DNA of 8,378 nt from Thioalkalivibrio sp. (lineage in GTDB: Bacteria; Pseudomonadota; Gammaproteobacteria; SpSt-1174), in assembly GCA_011046015.1 (NCBI GenBank), contig DSBO01000063.1:1-8378 (forward strand), written 5' to 3'. The position numbers and the translations under genes are program-made. The notes below the pieces were generated by a model. That model did not search any database, was not told where the DNA came from, and saw only the letters and a list, made by a program, of their open reading frames with translations. Shown here one piece after another: positions 1 to 5,774 of this stretch (position 1 is its first letter; every line of letters begins with the position of its first letter).

Positions 1-489
1 CAGGGACAGGTCGTGCCGGGCAGCCGCATCACCGATGCTTTCGGCAGACTCGTGCTCTGGAGCCCGCAGGAAAACCGCGTGGATGCGCACGGCGAGGTAC
101 TGGCGACTGACGGCTTTACACGCCTGGCCATCGCCAACCCGCGCCTGGCCCCTTATGGTACGGCCGCACAACAGGTGCTCGAGTCACGCGGCCTGTGGGA
201 TACCCTCCAGCCTCGCCTGGTGCGCGGCGAGAACATCGGCCAGACCTACCAGTACGTACAAAGTGGCGCGGCGGAACTCGGCTTCGTCGCCTACTCGCAG
301 ATCCGCACGCCCGACAGCGATCCGAGCGGCAGCGCCTGGATCGTGCCGGAAGAGCTCTATACCCCGATCGAACAACAGGCGGTGCTGCTCAAGGATACCC
401 CCGCCGCACGCGCCTTCATGGATTACGTGCGCAGCGAAGCAGCGGCAAGGATCATCGAGGGCTTCGGCTACAGAGTGGCGCGCGAGTAA
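1..489 (+). CDS. modA: ModA, periplasmic molybdate-binding protein (C-terminal part, cut by window start)
   Basis: This is the last 162 codons of a molybdate ABC-transporter substrate-binding protein. The frame is open from base 1, so the start codon and signal peptide lie outside the window; the GTG at 13 is not a real start. Visible family signatures are the segment reading GRLVLWSP, then the run IANPRLAPYG followed by AAQQVLESRGLWD, and the later GENIGQTYQYVQSGAAELGFVA, which matches the ModA second lobe. The C-terminus, with ARAFMDYVRSEAAARII, is the usual final helix of these proteins. The role known for the family is to capture molybdate (or tungstate) in the periplasm and deliver it to ModB. 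modB and modC follow on the same strand, which supports the call. The unusual feature is the 192-bp gap with an inverted repeat before modB. Confidence 0.93.
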   Translation, partial: QGQVVPGSRITDAFGRLVLWSPQENRVDAHGEVLATDGFTRLAIANPRLAPYGTAAQQVLESRGLWDTLQPRLVRGENIGQTYQYVQSGAAELGFVAYSQIRTPDSDPSGSAWIVPEELYTPIEQQAVLLKDTPAARAFMDYVRSEAAARIIEGFGYRVARE

Positions 490-533
490 TCGTTTTGCCT
501 CAGAGGGCACAGACACATGGCGGCACAATCATC

Positions 534-611
534 GCCGTAGGAGCGCTGCAAGGCGTGATCGGTTGGTACTCACCCGTGCGTGGGTATCGCGCCTTGCAGC
601 GCTCCTACGGC
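534..611. repeat. REP doublet (REPIN-like inverted repeat) between modA and modB
   Basis: Bases 534-555 are the exact reverse complement of 590-611, giving a 22-bp perfect stem. Each arm, read from its outer end, carries GTAGGAGCGCTGCAAGGCG. The 34-bp centre holds a further TGAT/GTATC-type partial match and a small ACCC/GGGT hairpin (572-575 with 582-585). The head GTAGGAGC is the start of the REP family common in Pseudomonas, Xanthomonas and related gammaproteobacteria, which are mobilised by RAYT (Y1-type) transposases. Two such units in inverted orientation form a REPIN. The assignment to the REP class is by recognition of the head motif; the inverted repeat itself is directly visible. No second copy was found in this window. 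Confidence 0.8.
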
Positions 612-681
612 ACTGTTGCTGCTCTGCACCCTCTGCAGAAAACCGACGGCTCCACCTAACATCTAACGTTCAAAAACCAAC

Positions 682-1362
682 ATGCTCCTGGAATCCGACT
701 GGACCGCTCTCTGGATCACCTTCAAGCTCGCCGCGCTCACCACGGTGATCCTGATGCTCATCGGCGTGCCGCTTGCCTGGTGGCTGGCCTTCACTCGGGC
801 ACGGGGCCGGGTGTTCATCGAGGCCGTGGTCGCCCTGCCGCTGGTGCTGCCGCCGACCGTGCTGGGCTTCTACCTCCTGATCACCCTGGCACCTGCCGGA
901 CCGATCGGCTCTGTTGTTACGGCCATGGGCGGGCCGGCACTGGCCTTCAGCTTCACGGGGCTGGTGATCGGGTCGGTGTTGTATTCGTTACCGTTCGCGG
1001 TGCATCCCCTGCAAAACAGTTTCTCGGCGATGGGCCGCGTCCCTCTCGAGGCCGCGGCCACGCTGCGCGCCGGGTGGTGGGACACCCTGTTCACCGTCGC
1101 CTTCCCCCTGTGTCGTCGCGGCGTGCTCACGGCGATCACCCTGAGCTTCGCCCATACCGTGGGCGAGTTTGGCGTGGTACTCATGATCGGCGGCAACATT
1201 CCGGGGCAGACACAGGTGGTCTCTATCGCCATCTACGAACATGTCGAGTCTGTCCACTACGCGCAGGCGCACATCCTGTCCGCGGGGCTGCTAGCCTTCT
1301 CGTTCTTCCTGTTGCTCGCGATCTACGGGCTCAATCGCCGCTTCACTGTGAGTCAACCATGA
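682..1362 (+). CDS. modB: ModB, molybdate ABC transporter permease
   Basis: Inner-membrane channel subunit of the molybdate transporter, 226 aa, the normal length for ModB. Hydrophobic segments are visible at about residues 12-37, 47-70, 88-106, 146-170 and 198-216. The segment VVALPLVLPPTVLGFYLL (about 49-66) is highly typical of ModB, as is SFAHTVGEFGVVLMIGGNIPG (about 155-175). The EAA loop that contacts the ATPase is at about 123-143. Its usual glycine, seven residues from the start of the EAA motif, appears to be R129 here. The ATG at 682 is the only ATG available, because an in-frame TAA stands at 664-666. There is no clear Shine-Dalgarno sequence before it. It overlaps modC by ATGA, so the two are probably translationally coupled. 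Confidence 0.95.
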   Translation: MLLESDWTALWITFKLAALTTVILMLIGVPLAWWLAFTRARGRVFIEAVVALPLVLPPTVLGFYLLITLAPAGPIGSVVTAMGGPALAFSFTGLVIGSVLYSLPFAVHPLQNSFSAMGRVPLEAAATLRAGWWDTLFTVAFPLCRRGVLTAITLSFAHTVGEFGVVLMIGGNIPGQTQVVSIAIYEHVESVHYAQAHILSAGLLAFSFFLLLAIYGLNRRFTVSQP

Positions 1363-2429
1363 GCATTCATGCGCGCTTTAGCCTGGCCCGTGGCGACAGC
1401 TTTCGCCTCACGGCCGACCTCGAACTGCCCGCTAGGGGCGTGACCGCCATTTTTGGCCAGTCAGGCTCGGGCAAGACCACGCTGCTGCGCTGTATCGCCG
1501 GACTGGAGCGGCCCGACCACGGCTACCTCCGACTGGGCAAGAACATCTGGCAGGACGATGCACAACGTATCTTCGTCCCAACTCACCGACGTCCGCTAGG
1601 TTACGTCTTCCAGCATGCGGCGCTGTTCGACCATCTCAACGTGGCCGCAAACATCGATTACGGAATGAAACGCGTTCGATCGGCAACCCGGCGCGTGCAG
1701 CGTGATGACGTGATCGACCTGCTCGGACTCGGCCCACTCCTGAAACTGGCCACGCCCGCGCTGTCCGGTGGCGAGAGACAGCGCGTCGGCATGGCGCGCG
1801 CACTGCTGACCAGTCCCTCACTGCTACTGATGGACGAACCGCTGGCCGCACTCGACGAGCAAAGCAAGCGGGATATCCTGCCCTACCTGGAAAGGCTGCA
1901 TCGCGAGCTTGAGATCCCTGTGCTCTATGTCAGTCACTCCGTTGACGAGGTGTCACGGCTTGCCGATCACGTGGTCGTGATGCAAGACGGGAGGGTGCAG
2001 GGCAGCGGCCCCGTCATGACCATGCTTTCGGCCCCCGGCCTGGCGCTGGCGCGCGACCAGCTTGCCGCCAGCGTAGTCGAGGGGCGGGTAATGGACTTCG
2101 ATGCACGCACGGGGCTGAGTCGGCTTCTAACCAGCGTCGGCGAACTGCACATACCGCAACGCCTTGTAAGTGGGGAGGAGCACCGCCTGCGTATCCGCGC
2201 ACGCGATGTCGCCATCGCACTCGAAGCCCCAACGCAAACCAGTATCCTGAACTGCCTGCCCGTCATCATCCAGGACATGCAGCCCCACGGAGAACACGAG
2301 TTGCTGCTGCGGCTCGGCGCCGAGGGCCGACTGCTAGCCATGATCACGCGCTACTCCAGCGACCAACTGTCGCTCGCGACCGGACAACATATCTATGCGC
2401 TGATCAAGTCGGCGGCACTGGAGGCCTGA
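1359..2429 (+). CDS. modC: ModC, molybdate ABC transporter ATP-binding protein
   Basis: Cytoplasmic ATPase that powers molybdate import through ModB, 356 aa, close to the roughly 350 aa usual for ModC. Motifs in order: Walker A GQSGSGKT (33-40), Q-loop Q85 in YVFQHA, signature LSGGE (135-139), Walker B LLLMDEP (155-161) and H-loop H193 in VSHS. After the ATPase domain comes a linker and a C-terminal TOBE/Mop-like domain (about 293-355), which in this family binds oxyanion and can trans-inhibit transport. The start is the ATG at 1359 inside the modB stop (ATGA); the same frame is open further upstream inside modB, but that part is only a shadow. The gene ends 52 bp before the stop of the oppositely oriented phoU. 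Confidence 0.95.
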   Translation: MSIHARFSLARGDSFRLTADLELPARGVTAIFGQSGSGKTTLLRCIAGLERPDHGYLRLGKNIWQDDAQRIFVPTHRRPLGYVFQHAALFDHLNVAANIDYGMKRVRSATRRVQRDDVIDLLGLGPLLKLATPALSGGERQRVGMARALLTSPSLLLMDEPLAALDEQSKRDILPYLERLHRELEIPVLYVSHSVDEVSRLADHVVVMQDGRVQGSGPVMTMLSAPGLALARDQLAASVVEGRVMDFDARTGLSRLLTSVGELHIPQRLVSGEEHRLRIRARDVAIALEAPTQTSILNCLPVIIQDMQPHGEHELLLRLGAEGRLLAMITRYSSDQLSLATGQHIYALIKSAALEA

Positions 2430-2433
2430 ACGC

Positions 2434-2459
2434 AAAACGGGCCCCGTGCGGAGCCCGTT
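2434..2459 (-). terminator. Intrinsic terminator of the pst-phoU operon
   Basis: AACGGGC (2436-2442) pairs with GCCCGTT (2453-2459). One internal mismatch is followed by a CC/GG extension around a short loop. On the - strand the stem is followed by TTTT (complement of 2434-2437), the pattern expected of a terminator for the operon ending at phoU (stop at 2482). On the + strand the stem is followed by only two T residues and then AGC, so it may also stop mod transcription, but less well. It is the only strong hairpin in the 52-bp convergent gap. Confidence 0.75.
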
Positions 2460-2481
2460 AGCTGCCGCCGATTCTGCCGGC

Positions 2482-3204
2482 TCAGGTTGCCGACTTCACC
2501 TCGGCTTCCATCTGCTCGAAGGTGGTGTGACGTACGTCCTTGCCCAGCACCATGAACACCACGTATTCGCAGATATTGCGCGCGTGATCGCCGATGCGCT
2601 CGATGGCACGGGCCGCCCACATGATGTCGATGACGTGACGGATACAGCGCGGATCTTCCATCATGACGGTGATGAGCTGACGGATGAGCCCCTCGTATTC
2701 CTGGTCGATGCCCGCGTCCTGACGGGCCACCTTCAGTGCCGCATCGACGTCGAAACGTGCATAGGCATCGAGGGCATCGTGCAGCATGGCGCGGGCATGC
2801 TCACCCAGGTGACGGATCGCCGAGTAGCTGCTGCTGTTGACGGTATTCTCCTCACCGAGATTCGCGGCGATGCGGCCGATCTTCTCGGCCTCGTCGCCCA
2901 TGCGCTCGAGGTCGGTGATGGTCTTGATGATGGCCACGATCAGGCGCAGGTCGCTCGCGGCCGGCTGGCGGCGTGCGATGATCTGGGCGCACTCCTCGTC
3001 GATCTCCACCTCCAGCGAGTTGATCTTGTAGTCGCTGGTGGCCACGGTATCACCGAGTTCGCTGTTGCCGGTGACCAGTGCCTCGATGGCATCGCCGATC
3101 GCCTTCTCCACCAGACCGCCCATGGTGAGGACCATGTTACGCACACCTTCCAGTTCCTCGTTGAACTGCTGGGAGATGTGATGCGTGATATCACTTTTGT
3201 CCAT
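2482..3204 (-). CDS. phoU: PhoU, phosphate signalling/transport regulator
   Basis: Cytoplasmic, all-helical protein of 240 aa that, in the known family, links the Pst transporter to the PhoR/PhoB system and restrains phosphate uptake and Pho regulon expression when phosphate is plentiful. It shows the two related three-helix halves and their metal-binding motifs: ERMGDEAEKI (about 100-109) in the first half and ERIGDHARNI (202-211) in the second. The length matches E. coli PhoU (about 240 aa). The ATG at 3204 is chosen because GGAG lies six bases upstream. A TTG two codons earlier (3210) abuts the GGAG directly and is unlikely as a start. The gene is the last of the operon, 23 bp after pstB, and is followed by a terminator. 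Confidence 0.95.
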   Translation of the reverse strand: MDKSDITHHISQQFNEELEGVRNMVLTMGGLVEKAIGDAIEALVTGNSELGDTVATSDYKINSLEVEIDEECAQIIARRQPAASDLRLIVAIIKTITDLERMGDEAEKIGRIAANLGEENTVNSSSYSAIRHLGEHARAMLHDALDAYARFDVDAALKVARQDAGIDQEYEGLIRQLITVMMEDPRCIRHVIDIMWAARAIERIGDHARNICEYVVFMVLGKDVRHTTFEQMEAEVKSAT

Positions 3205-3227
3205 TGCCAACTCCGTTGCGGTTCGAC

Positions 3228-4070
3228 TCAGCCGTAGCGGCCGGTGATATAGTCTTCGGTCTGACGATTCTTCGGGTTCGTGAACAGCCTGTCCGTCGCA
3301 TCGTACTCGACCATCTTGCCGAGATACATGAACGCGGTGTAGTCGGAAACACGCGCGGCCTGCTGCATGTTATGCGTGACGATGACGATAGTGTAGGTCG
3401 ACTTCAGCTCGTAGATGAGCTCCTCGATCTTGAGCGTCGAGATCGGGTCCAGCGCGGAGGCTGGCTCGTCGAGCAGCAGGACCTCGGGCTGCACCGCGAT
3501 GGCGCGCGCAATGACCAGGCGCTGCTGCTGGCCGCCGGACAGGCCGAAGGCGCTGTCGTTGAGACGGTCCTTCACCTCATCCCACAGCGCGGCACCCTTG
3601 AGCGCCCATTCCACCACGTCGTCCAGGGTGCTGCGATTATTTATACCCTGCAGGCGCAGACCGTAGGCGATGTTCTCGTACACCGACTTCGGAAACGGGT
3701 TGGGCTTCTGGAACACCATACCGACGCGGCGTCGCAGGTCCGGCACATCCACGCCACGCGAATTGATCTCGTCACCGTCGAGCAGGATGCTGCCATCGAC
3801 CCTCGCGATATCGACCAGATCATTCATCCGGTTGAAGCAGCGCAGCAGCGTGGACTTGCCACAGCCCGACGGGCCGATGTAGGCCGTCACGCGCTTGCGC
3901 GGGATCTTCATGTTGATGTCGAAGAGTGCCTGCGTATCGCCGTAATACAGATCGAGATTCTTGACCTCAAGGCAGACGTCTTCCCTGTCGAGACTGAGTT
4001 CGGGCCCTTTTTTTCTGAGGGAGCCGATATCGACGCCGTGGGTCATGGTTTGATTGTCATTCATAGTCAT
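3228..4070 (-). CDS. pstB: PstB, phosphate ABC transporter ATP-binding protein
   Basis: ATPase of the high-affinity phosphate importer, 280 aa. Motifs: Walker A GPSGCGKS (66-73), Q-loop Q121 in MVFQKPNPFP, signature LSGGQ (177-181), Walker B LLLDEP (198-203) and H-loop H233 in VTHNMQQAAR. VFQKPNPFPKSVYENIAYGLR and the C-terminal TEDYITGRYG are characteristic of PstB. It has an N-terminal extension of about 20 residues before the ABC domain compared with the E. coli protein (about 257 aa). Start: the ATG at 4070 is given, but the AAGG upstream is only two bases away, whereas it is eight bases from the ATG at 4064, so a 278-aa product is equally possible. pstA ends 17 bp upstream and phoU begins 23 bp downstream. 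A seven-A tract lies around codons 19-21. Confidence 0.96.
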   Translation of the reverse strand: MTMNDNQTMTHGVDIGSLRKKGPELSLDREDVCLEVKNLDLYYGDTQALFDINMKIPRKRVTAYIGPSGCGKSTLLRCFNRMNDLVDIARVDGSILLDGDEINSRGVDVPDLRRRVGMVFQKPNPFPKSVYENIAYGLRLQGINNRSTLDDVVEWALKGAALWDEVKDRLNDSAFGLSGGQQQRLVIARAIAVQPEVLLLDEPASALDPISTLKIEELIYELKSTYTIVIVTHNMQQAARVSDYTAFMYLGKMVEYDATDRLFTNPKNRQTEDYITGRYG

Positions 4071-4087
4071 TGCCTTGCCGGAGCGGG

Positions 4088-5749
4088 TCAGTTCTCGAGT
4101 TCACGGTATTTCTCGCGCAGGCGATTACGCACGCCAATCGCAACCAGGTTGAGCGCGATGATGATGATAACGAGCAGCAGGGCCGTGGCATAGACCAGCG
4201 GGCGGGCCGCCTCCACGTTCGGGCTCTGGAAGCCGACGTCGTAGATGTGGAACCCCAGATGCATGAACTTGCGCTCCAGGTGCAGGAACGGGAAGTTGCC
4301 ATCCACGGCCAGCGAGGGTGCGAGCTTCACCACACCGACCAGCATCAGCGGGGCCACCTCGCCGGCGGCGCGCGCCACCGCGAGGATCAGACCTGTCATG
4401 ATGGCCGGGCTGGTCATGGGCAGCACGGTGCGCCACAGGGTCTCGGCCTTGGTCGCACCCAGCGCCAGACTGCCCTCGCGGATGGACCTCGGGATACGCG
4501 ACAGCCCCTCCTCGGTGGAGACGATCACCACCGGCAGCGTGAGCAGCGCCAGGGTGAGCGAAGCCCAGATCATGCCGGGCGTGCCGAACACCGGTGCTGG
4601 CGCCGCCTCGGGATAGAACAGGCGATCGATATTGCCGCCGAGAAAATACACGAAGAACCCCAGGCCGAACACACCGTAGACGATCGAAGGCACGCCCGCC
4701 AGGTTGTTCACGGCGATGCGGATGGTGCGCACCAGCGGTCCCTGTTTGGCATATTCACGCAGATAGACGGCCGCGACCACACCCAGTGGCGTGACCAGTA
4801 CCGCCATCACCAGCACCATCATCACGGTGCCGAAGATGGCCGGGAAGATGCCGCCCTCGGTGTTGGCCTCGCGTGGCTCGCCGGAAACGAAGTTCCACAG
4901 CTGCCCGAGGTAGAAGCCGATCTTCTGCAACAGGTTCATGGCATTCGGGCGATAGGCCTGAATCACGCGCTCCATGGGAACCTCGAGCACACGGCCATCC
5001 TGGATCTCGGCCGTGAAACTGTCGCGACGAATCTCCTCGTACAGAGCGTTCAGTTCGGCATAGAGCTTGTCGTAACGCTCATCCAGAACCGCGCGCTGAC
5101 TGTCGATGCGGGCGAGATTCTCGGGTGTGTCTTCGCCCTTGATCTCGAGCCGCCGCCTGGTCAGGCGCAGCTTTTCCATCGCGTAGTTGATGTCGCCGAT
5201 CGCGTATTTCTCGATCGCCCGGATGTCATGACGCAGCGCAGCCACGCGATCGATGCGCTCCTGCAGCGCAGCCCAGGCGGCCTCGCCACTGGCAACCACA
5301 GTACCGGCTTCCTTCACCTCGCGCAGGTAGCCATAGAAATTGCCGTATTCGGTACGCTCGACGGTGATGAGGTCTCGCGGACGTTCGCGTGCGACCACCA
5401 GCGGCTCGACGATATTGCGGAAGTCGACCCCATAGGCATCACGGTTGCCGATCTTCATCAGGTAGCGCGTCACCTTGAGCTCATCCGTTTCCAGCGGGAT
5501 GCCGGAATCGATCAGGCGCTGGGTATCGACCAGCTCCTTGCCCTGCACCTCGCCGATGATGCGCACTTCCTCGCCCTGCCACTGGTAGCGCACTTCCTCG
5601 ATGGCGTGCGGCCAGAAGTGGCCGAGCCCACGTACCGCGATCAGCAGCAGCAGGCCGACCACCATGATGACCGAGGCCCCCACGGCGGCGGCGTTGAGCC
5701 AGATCCAGGGTTCACCCGAGGCAAACCATTTCTTGATGTCTTTGATCAT
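4088..5749 (-). CDS. pstA: PstA, phosphate ABC transporter permease, long form
   Basis: Inner-membrane permease of the phosphate importer, 553 aa, against about 300 aa in E. coli. After a short cytoplasmic start there is a membrane helix (about 17-40), then a hydrophilic domain of about 240 residues (45-285). Its part from about 155 to 242 is rich in charged heptad-like helices (ALQERIDRVAALRHDIRAIEK and the later VLDERYDKLYAELNALYEEI), suggesting coiled coil. The permease core follows (about 300-540), with NNLAGVPSIVYGVFG (348-362), diagnostic of PstA, and the EAA loop EGSLALGATKAETLWRTVLP (425-444) that docks on PstB. GGAAG lies four bases before the ATG. pstC ends 25 bp upstream. Long PstA proteins are known from Pseudomonas and other gammaproteobacteria. 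What the extra domain does is not clear from sequence. Confidence 0.94.
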   Translation of the reverse strand: MIKDIKKWFASGEPWIWLNAAAVGASVIMVVGLLLLIAVRGLGHFWPHAIEEVRYQWQGEEVRIIGEVQGKELVDTQRLIDSGIPLETDELKVTRYLMKIGNRDAYGVDFRNIVEPLVVARERPRDLITVERTEYGNFYGYLREVKEAGTVVASGEAAWAALQERIDRVAALRHDIRAIEKYAIGDINYAMEKLRLTRRRLEIKGEDTPENLARIDSQRAVLDERYDKLYAELNALYEEIRRDSFTAEIQDGRVLEVPMERVIQAYRPNAMNLLQKIGFYLGQLWNFVSGEPREANTEGGIFPAIFGTVMMVLVMAVLVTPLGVVAAVYLREYAKQGPLVRTIRIAVNNLAGVPSIVYGVFGLGFFVYFLGGNIDRLFYPEAAPAPVFGTPGMIWASLTLALLTLPVVIVSTEEGLSRIPRSIREGSLALGATKAETLWRTVLPMTSPAIMTGLILAVARAAGEVAPLMLVGVVKLAPSLAVDGNFPFLHLERKFMHLGFHIYDVGFQSPNVEAARPLVYATALLLVIIIIALNLVAIGVRNRLREKYRELEN

Positions 5750-5774
5750 TGATCTTCCGGTTTGCTGGCGACGA

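Noticed and set aside
35..748. A 237-codon + strand frame across modA and the gap
   Set aside because: Out of frame with ModA, arginine/serine-rich and without any recognisable motif.
780..1358. Upstream extension of the modC frame to 780
   Set aside because: This part overlaps modB in another frame and has no ABC-protein similarity; the ATGA at 1359 is the natural start.
2446..4193. Two + strand open frames of 263 and 329 codons opposite phoU and pstB
   Set aside because: They lie opposite well-identified PhoU and PstB, which show complete motif sets.
4070..5752. A 560-codon open frame on the + strand opposite pstA
   Set aside because: Antisense shadow of pstA with a low-complexity His/Gln/Arg-rich translation and no domain.
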